Source: Haemaphysalis longicornis
Taxonomy: Eukaryota; Arthropoda; Arachnida; Ixodida; Ixodidae
DNA length: 64,000 bases
Reading direction: 5' to 3'
Assembly (NCBI GenBank): GCA_013339765.2
Contig: CM023449.1
Span: forward strand, 116,314,984-116,378,983
How positions within the stretch are numbered: the first letter of the stretch is position 1; each line of letters opens with the position of its first letter. The position numbers and the translations under genes are program-made. The notes beneath the pieces were generated by a model, which was not told where the DNA came from, did no database searches, and saw nothing but the letters and a program-made list of their open reading frames with translations. Of this stretch, positions 1 through 10,932 are shown piece by piece.

Positions 1-39
1 TCAAGAAGACATGTTTCAACATAGCATGACGACTATCGA

Positions 40-279
40 ATGTTCAGTCAGCGTTTTTTTAGGCTTGTACACGCTTATATACTGTTAGTATTTTATTTTT
101 CCTTCTTACTAGCTGCCCAAAAAGAGAAGTTTCATTTGCATTCCCGATTCCGCAGCGTGTCAGCCACAAGTTTTCCGAATTGCCGTGCTGTGGACTGCGC
201 CACCGCGAACTGCGCCAAGCCAACCTGCCCGTGTGGAAGTCACAAGGACGCCTGTGGCTGCTGCGACTTTTGCAACAAG
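40..279 (+). CDS. IGFBP-N (SIBD-like) secreted protein, 5' coding exon, start uncertain
   Basis: This exon encodes the first half of a small cysteine-rich domain. It carries the motif ACGCCDFC, a variant of the GCGCCxxC signature of the insulin-like growth factor-binding N-terminal domain, preceded by closely spaced cysteines (CRAVDC, NCAKPTCPC). It ends at AAG/GTACGA, a good 5' splice site, in phase 0, and joins in frame to the exon at 6405. The start is not settled. An ATG at 40 would give a basic n-region and a hydrophobic stretch ending LLAA that could be a signal peptide. The same T-rich DNA followed by TTACTAG (112) or CCGCAG (155) also looks like a 3' splice site, so the true start may lie upstream of the window. 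Single-domain IGFBP proteins are known from spider and tick secretions and haemocytes; the exact role here is unknown. Confidence 0.6.
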
Positions 280-649
280 GTACGAGGAACTGTGTTACGC
301 CGATAGCCCTATCAAACGCTTATTCACGTCTGAGATAGTAGTGTCGGCAATTCCTTGCCGGCTGTCCCCATTCGAAGAGAAATATATACGGCAAGATGCG
401 ATTCGTAGAAGCTGTACCTAAGCTCGTTCATTGGCAGGCGCCGTGAAACTGGCGCAGCCACCAATGGCGTCTCCATGCATGCCCAGAATGTTGGTCTATA
501 GACAAACCCTTAAATGCCCCAATTTGTGTTTCTTTGGGGGAGCACACAATTTACGGTAACTACTACGGAGTATATGCACATTGTTCGCTCAGTGTGGATT
601 CCCCGTCCTAAGAAGGCTATGACTGATTGATTGCTGGGTTGAACACGTC

Positions 650-852
650 GACGCAACGCAGGCGATGAGGCACGCCGTAGTGGAGAGCTCCGGAATAATT
701 TAGACCACCTGGGTATCTTTAACGTGCGCCGAAATCTCGAACACACAGGCGTTTTTTCCTTCTCGCCTCCATAAGAAAAGCGGCCGCTGCGGCCGGAAAT
801 CGAACCCGCGTCCTCGTGCTCTCCGAGAAGGCGATATATCACCCTTACGGCT
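650..852 (-). mobile_element. Ruka-like tRNA-derived SINE, copy 1
   Basis: Read on the - strand, this has a tRNA-like head with a B-box (GGGTTCGATTTCC near 790-802), then GGCCGCAGCGGCCGC. The body contains CACGTTAAAGATACCCAGGTG and ATTCCGGAGCTCTCCACTACG. I recognise this body as the Ruka family of ixodid SINEs from memory. It sits in intron 1 of the IGFBP-N gene, antisense to it. A second, more diverged copy lies at 62655-62835. Boundaries are approximate, as no target duplication was found. Confidence 0.75.
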
Positions 853-855
853 GAC

Positions 856-2259
856 TGGGAATCTGCGGAGCCCTAATGGTGAGCACGTAACAGACTTAAC
901 GGGCGGACAAGCGTCATGATGAATGTTCAAGTTGAGGAGAAGAGGCACTAGGACCTGTGCGACGCTACCACGTCTCAATAGGCCCCAAATTGAGCTTTTC
1001 TCCAGCGCAATCTCATAGCGGTCTCAATATTTTGTGAGCGCGTGCACAGTGAGCGCGTGCACAGTGCGTCGTAACATTGTTTTCCCAAATGCAGAACGCG
1101 CAATAAATGCGCCTTTCCATTTTAAAGTTTCGTGTATGCCGGAGGCTTTCCACTTTGAGGGCGTTATTCCGTGGGCTGTCTCTGAAACTATTCGTACAAA
1201 CCGGAAGTTAGCCATTGAGATACGAGCTGGTTCAGCAGCATAACAGTTTATAAGCGACCCCCCTGCCCTCACACGCACACTACATACCAAAAAGCACCCC
1301 GAAAAACTCAGGCGAAGTGCGAATTCATACTTGAAGTAGAAATTTGTTTTTGTAAACAAGGGATAAAGTGGCTCGGTGAGTAGTCGACTTTGGTTCAAGA
1401 ACAACCCGGAAGCGTGCTATCCTCACAGGCCACTCTTTGCGAAAACGGGATACACTGTAGTGTGTACAGCGTTCAGGGCTTCTGAGCAAACAGGAAATTT
1501 CCTCTGCTATCCAAAACGAGGATATGTCCAAGAAGAGGATATGTGTCCCATCCCAGCAGACATGCCTGCACTGAACATTGCAGAAGAGCGTCCGATTACA
1601 TCAAGGTTTCCGTTCATTCCAGTCAGGTGTCCTTAAAATTGAACTGGCTAATTTCTACAACGTTCCAGTTGACGGGGAAAATTTCGTGCGTAGTCTACCA
1701 CGAATGATCGATAGTGCTATCGTATTACCTGTGCACTTGAAGCGTTGATGCCGTGTAAAATCCCGCTTACGCGCCCGTACCATTCAGAATGGCAAATGAA
1801 AGCGCCGCTTGATCTTTTCCTCAATATTAGGCTCTACAAGCACGATATTCGCTTAAACCTACACAGCTTTGAAGGTCTGCCCTAACTGCATGTAGCCGAA
1901 CATCAGGTATCTCAGCCTCTTCACGAAGGTATCTCTGTCTCTTCGTTTGCATTTCTCTTCGTCAGACTAACAAGCTTAAAACTCAATGTCTCACAGCTTT
2001 GCTGTCCAATCAGAATGAATCAAACCACAATTTCTTGCGTTCCGGTACAATCTACTGTCATAACGTTAGTCTGTTCTGTCTTCCGTCATTTTAGGCGTTT
2101 ATTTTATTTCTTTTTGAGAGCGGATGGCCACTTTTCTTCTAGGATCTGCTGGCTTCTCTGTGTAAGAGGACAATATCGTTCAGGTTAATGGTTTTTCCTC
2201 CAAATTGTGCGTGACCAGCTTTTCACGAATCTTTATGCAGATGCACACACCGACAAACT
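856..2259. other. Intronic sequence with no recognised feature
   Basis: I see no conserved coding frame here. The only structure is a 15-base unit containing GTGAGCGCGTGCAC that occurs twice in tandem near 1034-1063. Confidence 0.4.
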
Positions 2260-4235
2260 GTGCTAGCCGAGACCTGTGCTCGCCATGGACATATGCAACG
2301 GCGTATGACAACGTTAGTCACGCTGCCATCTACAAGTTCTCAATGGCCTCCACCTTCCAGACAAAGTCTGCGATTTCGTCCGATACTTCCTTCAACACCG
2401 TTCTTTTTCCATCCGCATCAACGGAGCAAGTTACGGTCACTTTACACGAGTCCGAGGCGTACCACAAGGGTCTGTTCTGTCTCCGCTTCTTTTCAACATC
2501 GTCATGTTGCCGCTAGCTTGGCACCTTGCTTCAATCCGAGATCTATATTTCCTCATGTACGCGGATGACATTACGGTGTGGTCAGTGCATCCAGACCTGT
2601 CACGACAAGCCGAGTGCCTCCAGCAAGCACTAACAGACTGCCAGAGGTGGTGCCAGTATGCGGGCCTCACTCTCTCGCAAGAGAAGACTGCTTTACTTCC
2701 CGTGGCCAACGCTTGGGGCCACCGCCTCCTTGCTGTGTCTCCCATTTCACTGCAACTGAATGGAAACGACATCCCCACGGTTGACCGTCTTCGGGTCCTA
2801 GGACTAGAAATATCGTCATCAGGGTCACCAGCTCAGTGGCTACGATCTGCTCGACAGAAAGCCGGACAGATGCTCCACCTCGTTCGCCGCATCTCGGAGA
2901 AGTCTGGCGGGGCCTGCTGGACGATTTCCCGTCTCCTAGTGCGCGCCGTACTACAGCCACGGCTTGTGTATCAGGCACAGTTCCAGCACATGACGCAAGC
3001 GGACTGGGCTCGGCTTGAGGCCATCAACAGGGCCGCCATGCGCACCATTACTGGCCTCCCTCGCATAACACCAATTCCACCGCTACAAGCCGAAGCTCAG
3101 CTAAACACGCTTGATGAACTCATTTATCAGCGTCGCTCCGCACGCCTGCTGAAACGTGGGCTGGTTCCAGAGGCGGCAGCTCTCGCCGCGTACATGGGCC
3201 AGCCGCCGAATACGATGCCAGCCTTTTCCGCCGCAAGGCCGCTTTGGCTCTACCATCAGGTGACGGACAACAAGTCTCTGGCAAGGCTACATGTCCGAAT
3301 CTCTGGCTTTCATCAACCTCCGGATGCAGCCCTACTTAATGTCGGTCACTGGGCGCTTCGATGCGGCCACGAGTCATGCAGGCTTTTGTGGACGCCGGGG
3401 CACACGACTCCCTCGTAACCACAGCCTTGGCTTGTCCCTCTCACCCAATCTTAAACCAGAGCTGCGCCTAAGAGACCCTCCGACCTCTACCAAGCCTTTT
3501 GGCAGAATTTAGTGCTATTAGGGATGGTCTCTAAGCACTTGCATCGACAGTAACTACCGGCGTGAAACTGGAAATTTACACGGACTCAACGACAGCGATA
3601 CATGATCTACGTCGCGTTGCGCGTGCCACCATAATGTCGGCACATATTCACGCGATCCTGGACACATACCCATGCCCTGTGCGTGTTTTGTGGGTTCGCC
3701 GAGGCATGCTTCCTGCCCACATAGCGGCGGATCGCGCCTGTCGCCGTATAGACCTTTCATGGCCGCTACCACTTCTTCCAGTGTCCACCCTAGAAGAACT
3801 GCTGGTGGAAAAGGAGAGCCTCCGCCGCGCCACGCGTGCTTTACTTCCACCGCGTGGAACTGACCTCCCCAGTGGGCTCGCTCGCTAGGAGGAGGTGCTG
3901 CTGCGGAGGCTTCGAGTTGGCGTGGCCTTAACCCCAACAGTTACCCACGCTTGGCCTGCCCGCTATCATTCACCGTTTGCGGACACCTGTCCCTTTTGTA
4001 CGGTCCCTGCGTCCGAAGCCGACACGAGCCACCTTCTATGGACCTGCCCTGCCCTGCAAACCTCTCGGCTGCAACACCTCCGAGGCACAGGGCTCCATCC
4101 TGGGAGACCCCCTGATCTACAGCGGTGGATCTGGGGCCCTCAGTACCGGTCTCTGCTTACGTTTCTGCGGGACACAAATGTGATGTTGTATATATAACTG
4201 TTATGCCGTAAGGCAAACTCTCGCAAAAAAAGAGA
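2260..4235 (+). mobile_element. LINE-F copy 1, 5'-truncated and frameshifted (RT, RNase H, C-terminal zinc knuckle)
   Basis: This is a decayed non-LTR retrotransposon on the + strand. RT motifs come in order in shifting frames: AMDI then AYDNVSHAAI near 2290-2330, GVPQGSVLSPLLF near 2457-2495 and MYADDITVW near 2554-2580. The frame 2504-3418 carries the post-RT region (LRVLGLEI, RAVLQPRLVYQAQF). RNase H remnants follow (FVDAGAH near 3390; IYTDSTTAIHDL near 3574; AHIAADRA near 3716). A C-terminal CPFC...HLLWTCP knuckle lies at 3990-4050. It ends about 4197-4235 with a short A-rich tail. At least three frameshifts and an in-frame stop make it dead. It shares its family with the copy at 51350-54668. 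RNase H places it in the I/Jockey-type superfamily; the exact clade is not resolved. Confidence 0.8.
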
Positions 4236-5499
4236 CAAACTAAAACCAACTTACGGAAACTGATACCACTGATATCACAGCGCTTGTCATCTTCACGTCT
4301 TTCTTATTTGTGTCCCTGTTAGCTCACGCTGTTCCCCAAGATGCAAGTACACCAACTAGCCCAACTCGCAACCTTGCTACCACGTTTAGCACTGTAACCA
4401 AGAGCGTAGTCTTCTTAATAAACAGGGAAGGTAAGGTAAACATGGGGTGTTGTAGTTAACAAGGACGTCAGTGCATTTCACGCCCCAGGTGATTGCACAA
4501 ATTACCAGCGACCATCACATAGCATATTTAATGCCTCATTGAAGTCAATGCTTAAATGCGTAGCATTGATACAAGTAAATTTTTATAGGCACTGGAGAAT
4601 TTCTCACTTAAACAACGAGGAATGTTAATTGTGTCAGATATATGAATGTGGGAGAGACTTTTAGAGCACAACAACAGCTATGATTTTATCTTGTTATCAG
4701 TTATTTTCGGGGGCGAAGACAATGTATGGCAAAGTAATCTTTATAATACGGGAAGCAATTTCCGTTATTGCCGTTGGTTCTAATCTTGGAGAAATAGCAA
4801 AGTTGAGGAGAAAGTCCCACCTGGAAATCTGAAAGTGCAGAAATGAAAAAAAAAACCTCATGGCAAGCAAACCATTAGCACGTCACGAGCAAGCTGTGCA
4901 CCGTTGCATGTTGGTGTGTTTATGCAAGTACATTTACTGCGCCCACTGCCGAGCCTGTTTTCAGCGGATCAGCTAGATGAAGCGATCGGACAAAAGGGTT
5001 TTTCAGCACGCCCGGGTCAAAGATTGCCGTGGTACGAATACAAAAAACAAACAGCTTCGCAGTAGTTTTTTTTTTCTTTTTTTGCAAAACGTTCTTCAGC
5101 TGGTTGCCCAACAATTGTTGGTGGAGCTGGTGTAAAGCCTCACTTGTTCACTATCTGCCAAATTATCTGTGCAGACCAGAGCGTCGCAATGTACGACCGA
5201 AGTGGTGTAGGAGGAAGGGAAGATTCTGAGGAGAGGAGAAGCGACATCATCAGTCCAGTAAGCGTTATGGTCATTGGGCAGTCAATCGACTTATTATACA
5301 GCGCCAATCTCTTAGGCGCAAGCACGGCCTCATTTAGGTTAAAATGCGTCACTAGCCGAAAGGCTCAACGTGACCAAGAAGTTATCATTGCTCGGAGACT
5401 GCTGCTTGTCGTCGGGTCAATGTCTATCATACTTCCTCTTTTTCTCGAATGTTATCTGTGGTTCTTCACTTTACAATTTCAATTTCCTTTACTTACAAC
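4236..5499. other. Intronic, AT-rich, nothing recognised
   Basis: No motif-bearing frame was found. A 124-codon frame at 5144-5518 has no recognisable domain and runs into the MITE terminus, so I treat it as chance. Confidence 0.4.
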
Positions 5500-5501
5500 T
5501 A

Positions 5502-6294
5502 CAGTAGAATCTCGATAAATGGAAATCGCTTAAACGGAATTGCCGCTTAAACGGAACAGTTGCCTGGAATTTGGTTGGTTTTGTATTCAGATAACTAAGA
5601 AAAAACTCTCGGTAATCGGAACTAAAATTTCCGCATCACCGTGTAAACGGAACCAGAAATGGAACTTCTTGTGAAATCCACTGGCATGAGATTCAGCTTT
5701 TTACGGTTCCGGCTGTTTCGTTCTTGTTTTTTTTTTCTTCCTCCATGCTTTTTTAGCCTTCTTCGCCTCGTAAGCCTCGTCTCGTAAGTGGTTAGCCGTG
5801 TTAGCGCAAAGAATGCAACATCGCAGTTCTTGTTCCAGTCGTTCGGTCTCGATTCTAGACGCCGAGGCTACAGTGCTCACTTCCTGTCGCCTCGTTCGTG
5901 ACATCGTTGTGCTATTCGTCCTTCATTACCACCTTGCCGTCTTCTAAATTCGGTTGCTCGTAAGCACTCGCGAAGTTGAGGCATCTAGCCTCCGTGAAGA
6001 TGCAGTTTCAAGGACTCAAACAAAAATAATTGACGCATTTTGTAGTGCACAGCGACTCATTGTTGCCAAATCAACTTTGTGAATGCTGTGCCTACGCTGC
6101 TTTTAGTTTTCTTGCTTTCTGAAAACTATCAGCTACAGTCACTTTCTAGTGGTTAGAGTTCCATGAAATACCCTTAGATGTGTGTACGCACATAATTTTG
6201 CACCTTAGAACATCTCTCTCAGTAAACGGAACTGCTGCTAAACGAAACTGAATTTTTCGGTCCCTTGAAGTTCCGTTTATCGAGAGGCCTACTG
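5502..6294. mobile_element. Tigger/pogo-type MITE with TA target duplication
   Basis: The left end begins CAGTAGAATCTCGATAAA at 5502. The right end, read on the opposite strand from 6294, begins CAGTAGGCCTCTCGATAAA, giving inverted termini of about 23 bases with a few differences. Both ends abut TA (5500-5501 and 6295-6296), the duplication of the Tc1-mariner/pogo superfamily. CAGTAG...CTCG is the usual Tigger terminus. Both subterminal regions carry repeats of TTTAAACGGAA or its complement (near 5530, 5549, 5643, 6225 and 6275). The 793 bp interior has only a 67-codon frame with a lysine-rich tail on the - strand and no transposase catalytic motif, so the element is non-autonomous. It ends 110 bp before the last exon of the IGFBP-N gene. 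Confidence 0.85.
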
Positions 6295-6404
6295 TAATAA
6301 CGTACATCTTCCAGCTTTCTTTAACAGGGTGTAGACTGTACTGTGGGGCCTACCGGCAATACGCGGGAAGTGATCGGTCGACGTCCCTTTGTGTTGCCTT
6401 GCAG

Positions 6405-6533
6405 TGCGCCGGACAGGAGTGTGTGCCCCTTCACCAGGATCGCTGCGCCGATGGCCAAGTCTGCAAGCTGAACGAGCCCGGAACCTACTACTTTGGCGGA
6501 AAAGGCACGTGCAAGCCACCAACTTCCACCTGA
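6405..6533 (+). CDS. IGFBP-N (SIBD-like) secreted protein, terminal exon
   Basis: After a strong acceptor (pyrimidine-rich, ending TTGCAG at 6404) an open frame of 42 codons runs to TGA at 6531-6533. It begins CAGQEC and contains DRCADGQVC and GKGTC, the C-terminal cysteines expected in an IGFBP-N domain, with a short PPTST tail. The phase matches the exon that ends at 279, and the AATAAA 13 bases after the stop supports a last exon. The implied intron is about 6.1 kb and is filled with transposable elements. The product would be a secreted disulfide-rich protein of roughly 75-90 mature residues. Ligand and tissue cannot be told from sequence. Confidence 0.75.
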   Translation, partial: CAGQECVPLHQDRCADGQVCKLNEPGTYYFGGKGTCKPPTST

Positions 6534-6546
6534 ATACCAGTTCGGA

Positions 6547-6552
6547 AATAAA
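6547..6552 (+). promoter_or_regulatory. Poly(A) signal of the IGFBP-N gene
   Basis: AATAAA lies 13 bases after the stop codon at 6533. The 3' UTR would be very short. Seen directly; use in cleavage is inferred. Confidence 0.5.
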
Positions 6553-7425
6553 CGTGCACTCCACTTTCTTTTACCCCAGGGGATGCTTCCTGTCTGTATC
6601 TGTCATTCTGACAGTTGTCCGAGAATTCAAACAAACTTGCAGTTGGACACCACTACTGCGTGCTTGCAAGCGTGCACAGCAAACCATTTCGTTTGTTGGC
6701 GGTGAAAAACAAGCGCTACCTTTCCCCACAACGGAGAAGAGGTTAGAGGGAATGCAGTTAAATCACCAGCAAGAATTATCGAACACGTGCTTAAGCGGGT
6801 CTGGTATACACACGCATACATTCACAAGAAGGCATTTTTTCACGCCTCATATTTCATTGAAGTATTTTATCCTATATACTGTCACCTTCACTACTCTTCA
6901 AAAGCGCCTTGCTGAAACACCTCGTTTCAGGGGGAATATGGGAGGTCCTATTTAAAATATAAAGGCCCCTGGCCTTGTCTTGCCCATGTCTACAAGACAC
7001 CATTATAGACCCCAAACGTCATACACCAAGTGCCATACAGCAAGCCCGTTAGAGTTCGCCCCACTAGTACGCACAAGCCCATTGCCGGGAAGATATTTAG
7101 CAACACTGTAGGCAATAAGACCCTAAGGTATGATTCCCCGAGGGCTTTTTATCAATACATTCCATAAATCCCTTTAACCCTAGGGAGCGCTGTAAATCAG
7201 GCCCCTTTCAAAGTCGGCTTCCTGCTGTTGACACGTGCATTACTAGGAACATATTTCTAAAGGGACTTTAAGATGAACCTCATACCAAAGAATGACGGCC
7301 CCCGATTCATGATGTATTACACACACAGAGGACAGGTTTTGTAGTTAAGAGCAGATTGAAATGCTTAGACATTTGAAATTCCAGAACCTCCCAAGCGGGG
7401 ATTGTGGGATAAGTGGCTACGCTGA
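6553..7425. other. Downstream of the IGFBP-N gene, nothing recognised
   Basis: The frames here are short and without motifs. I found no repeat shared with the rest of the window. Confidence 0.35.
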
Positions 7426-7427
7426 TT

Positions 7428-8145
7428 ATTATACACCGATGATGATGATTATGATTGATAGTGGTATCCCCTTTGTAGCGAGGTGATGACGCGATATCTT
7501 ACAAAAAACTTCGGTTGATTTCTCTGTCATCAGAATCAGTAAAACACGAAAGGGAAATGTATGGCGAAATCTGCAGCTGAGCATGATTTGCGGGTCGGCG
7601 GCTGTCTTGTGGGTGTTGGCGGGCGACGTCCTGCTGGCGGGCCGCTTCGGCAAAGGTGTACGGGCGTCATGACCGTGACGGATATGACGTCAGTGAAATC
7701 TTGGGGTATCGTGGGAAGAAACAATTTCGTGTTAAAATGTAAAACCCTAAAACGAAGTACCCTAAGCATAACGTAATCTTTAGTACGTTATGCTTCTCCG
7801 CAAGAAGCCGCTGTGTGCAGGAGTGCACCTTTCCAGGACGCTTGCTTCATTGTACCGGCGTCATTTCCGTGACAAATATGACCTCAGCGATATCTTCGTG
7901 CATCCGAAAATAAAACACTTTCGTGTCAAACAAAAAACTAAAAAGAAACTAATATACCTATGTTTATTATACATAGTAGCGCTGCTAGCACTGCTTTCAG
8001 GGTATCACAAAATACTTATTTTTTCTGATACAGCTGGTACCTGTCCTAGGCAATAATCGCCTTTCTTCTTTTCGTTCACCAGCATTCTAATCTCCTTTTC
8101 CTCGCCTCGAGAGCTTTGAAGTTCACTGCCTCTGGGCTACACCGA
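7428..8145 (-). mobile_element. LINE-C 3' end, copy 2, with about 430 bp of extra sequence
   Basis: Two blocks match the 3' end of LINE-C at 18598-18860. One is 7428-7508 (ATG-rich tail, then CCCCTTTGTAGCGAGGTGATGAC). The other is 7940-8145 (AACTAATAT..., CTGTCCTAGGCAATAATCGCC, CACCAGCATTCTAATCTCC, GCCTCGAGAGCTTTGAAG). The matching bases are adjacent in LINE-C, so about 430 bp (7509-7939) is extra here. No coding sequence remains. Confidence 0.65.
7655..7945. repeat. Two diverged tandem units of about 194 bp inside the LINE-C 3' end
   Basis: GTGTACGGGCGTCATGACCG at 7656 recurs as TGTACCGGCGTCATTTCCG at 7851, each followed by TATGACSTCAGYGAWATCTT and later by TTTCGTGTYAAA. The period is 194 bases. 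The units are non-coding and diverged by roughly a quarter by eye. Confidence 0.6.
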
Positions 8146-8216
8146 GCTGTTATCAAGTGGGCTTCTCTGCTACACGGAGTTGTATTGTTTGGAAGGCATT
8201 TTTAAAGACGACAGTC

Positions 8217-8928
8217 TTTCTCGAGCTACTCTAACGGGAAACTTTGGTCTGTCTGTCTTTCTATAAGTCTGTCTGTCTGTCACTCGATTCCGCCAGCCGG
8301 CCAAAGCCAGACAAAGGGTGCGCAAGGGCCTTATATACTCACAGCCATATCTAAACGTATACGTCCGGTGTTAATGTTCATACTTGTCAACATTGTTAGA
8401 CAAGAACAAGACATTACGCAAATATACGCAGAAAATTAATACATAAGTGATATTTGCAGTATTCCTTTATAAGGCATTTACGGATGCCTTTTTTTTGCTA
8501 TAGCAAATAAAATACTACATCAACTGCAAAAGCCCTCGCCTGCTGTTGCCCACGCTACGCGGCGGAATTCAAAAAATCAAATGGCAAGAGCAACGAAAAG
8601 GTTCCACGAGAAAGGTTTCGCGTTCCGCTTGAACGCTCGTGGAGTAGGGCAACGTGGTTCTATAAACGTCGAAATGGGCGCCTCGGTGCACGCGCGTCTC
8701 TGCCGTACGGCAGCGCTGGCATCAATGCACCCGACTTGGAGCACTGGAACGGGTAAATTTAAATTAGCTTGAGCAAACCTGTAGCGTGTTATCTCCGAAA
8801 GAACCAGACTGGAGAAAAACTGCATGAGAGGTAAGCGGGAATGAGAAGGGATGCATTTATTTGCCAGAGGCACCAGTTGACTATCGTCTTGCGTCGACAT
8901 TGCAACGATAGGAGCAGATACGCGACCA
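8217..8928. repeat. Repeat X, copy A (unclassified dispersed element)
   Basis: This aligns end to end with 51764-52505. Shared blocks in order are GACGAYAGTCTTTC at the start, a short TCTG-rich tract, CGGCCAAAG, GTTCATACTTGTCAACATTGTT, GYAGTATTCCTTTAT-like sequence, CGCCTGCTGTTGCCC, GGGCAACGTGGTTCT, CCGTACGGCAGCGCTGGCATC and GATACGCG at the end. It has no long frame, no obvious inverted termini and no poly(A) tail. Class is unknown. Copy B interrupts a LINE cleanly, which suggests this is a mobile unit. Confidence 0.7.
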
Positions 8929-8934
8929 GTTTCT

Positions 8935-9645
8935 TGATGTGCCCCATAGGCAAGCTGAGATTGAACTAAGAATGCCAAAGGGCCTTTCATCCAATCGCTT
9001 GGTAAGAAACCATGTGTTCCTATGGTGCACTATATGTCGGGCCCCTGTTATTTCACGGCTTTTTGCTCTCTAGGTAGTGTAATTTCTAAAATTTTAGGCA
9101 ATATTCAGGTCCTACACTATAAATAAAATGTACTCATGAAACTTTCAGCCGTTTGAACCGGCAGTTTGGCTAGCGATGACATTATCTGTTAGGCCTTTTG
9201 GCCTCGTCAGGTGTGTCACGTTGAAAAATTCATTTCACCCTTGTATCGGTGTCGCAGGGCTAAATACTTAAACTTGTTCTTCTGCGTTTTCATGAGTAAC
9301 ATTTATGAGAAAATGACAATTGGATGAATGATTCAGTGAAACATTTACTGAGGGATCTTTAGGAACACTCATTTTGTTACGAAATACTGAATATCCCGGG
9401 TAGTTTTCGTTAGGGCTAAATCGTAAAACTACTTTTTAGATATTCTTCAGGACTAAACATATAAGCAAAAAACACTTCGATATGTGAAAAGGTGACCGAG
9501 ATAGTCAAGAATTTGCGAAAACACTATTTCCCCGTTTCAATCGGTAAGGAGTCTGATTTTTAAAAACTCGCCTTAGTGAGCCCCTACGACATGCTCCCGA
9601 AACTTCAAGATTTTAGGTTTAGCAGTTTTGGCTCGGCGTTCATGT
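8935..9645. other. No recognised feature
   Basis: AT-rich sequence with no motif-bearing frame and no repeat shared with other parts of the window that I could see. Confidence 0.35.
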
Positions 9646-9650
9646 GTCAG

Positions 9651-9852
9651 TCAGTGAGTGAGTGAGCGATTGAGTGAGTGAGCGATTGAGTGAGTGAGTG
9701 AGTGAGTGAGTGAGTGAGTGAGTGAGTGAGTGAGTGAGTGAGTGAGTGAGTGAGTGAGTGAGTGAGTGAGTGAGTGAGTGAGTGAGTGAGTGAGTGAGTG
9801 AGTGAGTGAGTGAGTGAGTGAGTGAGTGAGTGAGTGAGTGAGTGAGTGAGTC
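9651..9852. repeat. (GTGA)n microsatellite, about 200 bp
   Basis: Nearly pure GAGT/GTGA tetranucleotide, with two GAGCGATT interruptions near its left end. It is open in all frames and yields spurious THSL-repeat proteins, which are not genes. Confidence 0.95.
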
Positions 9853-10098
9853 TGTCACTCACTCGGGCACATCTCTTTCTAGGTATAGATTTTACCAGCG
9901 CAACAGCAAGGAGCGTTTCAGTCTACCGGACCTGCTCACAAAGTCAGTGCGCAAATAACCAATAAACTGTGAACTTCCTTTGTGGAACCCATAAGGGTTA
10001 CTGTGGCGTCTGTGTCACCTGTAACAAGGTTTGGTTCCACCGTTCACTATACGGACATCTTTATTTTCTTGTCAGGAATTGTAATATACCATTCATAT

Positions 10099-10271
10099 TG
10101 TTACGGGGCTCCGGTGGGCAATGCCTCACAGCGGCTGGATTCAAGAACGATGGCGACGCCTGGCGCGCACCTTGCGCGAGCTCTGTCATGGCCGCTATGT
10201 AAATAATGTAAATAAATCGCTTCCCCCCCATCGCATCCTTCGTCTCGTGTCTGCCCTGCCACCATCCAACA
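10099..10271 (+). repeat. Left LTR of the TRIM
   Basis: Begins TGTTACGGGGCTCCGGTGGG and ends CCACCATCCAACA. It is about 90 percent identical by eye to the right LTR. The terminal inverted pair is damaged at its right end (CCAACA instead of GTAACA). Confidence 0.88.
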
Positions 10272-10760
10272 TTTTGGGGGAATGTGCGGGTTCATCTCCA
10301 TCCTGACCTCCTCATCGCATCGTCGAGGCCTGGGCGAAATCGTCGAGGAACGGCCGCTCGATGGAAGCAAGGTTTTTTCCATCGAGGGGCCGTGGTCGAG
10401 GAAACGTGAATCATTTCGGGAAGCCAGAGCCCACTGCGACCAGCATTCGACCACGTCCCCCACCCTGTGACCCCACACCAAGCAAATCCCGATGAAAACC
10501 AGCTGTTACAAGCCTAGACCAGACCAACCGAAATGCCGCGTCCCCGGCCTCTCGTCCGACGTGGTTGGAGCTCCTGAAACGGTCTGTTTCTGCCTTCAAG
10601 CGATCGCTGTTACGGGGCCAGATATCAACAAGGGCATCATTATCATCGATGGCGGCAGGCACATCTTCACTGTATGTTTTCATCGCATCGCCAATCCGCA
10701 TCGCAATCCTCACGTTGCATCGGCCTTGACTGGGGCGGTCGTTCTCGTCCTGGGGGGTGA

Positions 10761-10932
10761 TGTTACGGTGCTCCGGTGGGCAATGCCTCACAGCGCCTTG
10801 ATTCAAGAACGATGGCGACGCCTGGCGCACACCTTGCGCAAGCTCTGTCATGGCCGCTATATAAATAATGTAAATAGATCGCTCCACCGCATCGCATCAT
10901 TCGTCCCATCTCTGTCCTGCCACCATGTAACA
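10761..10932 (+). repeat. Right LTR of the TRIM
   Basis: Begins TGTTACGGTGCTCCGGTGGG and ends CCACCATGTAACA, with intact 6 bp TGTTAC/GTAACA termini. Confidence 0.88.

Larger units (their letters stand above)
10099..10932 (+). mobile_element. Miniature LTR retrotransposon (TRIM), complete, ATAT target duplication
   Basis: Two direct repeats of 173 and 172 bp flank a 489 bp interior. Both start TGTTACGG and end in CA; the right one ends GTAACA, a perfect inverse of its start. The host tetranucleotide ATAT occurs immediately before the left LTR (10095-10098) and after the right one (10933-10936), as expected of an integrase product. TTTTGGGGGAATG after the left LTR is the likely primer-binding region, and CCTGGGGGGTGA just before the right LTR is the likely polypurine tract. 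The interior has no gag, protease or RT motif, so movement would need proteins in trans, probably from a Ty3/gypsy-like element. Orientation follows the PBS and PPT placement. Confidence 0.88.

Noticed and set aside
780..852. Functional tRNA gene
   Set aside because: It has only a B-box-like segment, no cloverleaf with proper acceptor pairing, and is followed by a SINE body.
5144..5518. 124-codon + strand frame in the intron
   Set aside because: It ends inside the Tigger MITE terminus, and its composition gives no domain.
6961..7240. Possible mitochondrial or rRNA insertion
   Set aside because: I could not recognise any conserved rRNA or mitochondrial gene stretch.
9640..9862. Open frames encoding (THSL)n proteins
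   Set aside because: They are translations of the TGAG microsatellite with no start context or other sequence.
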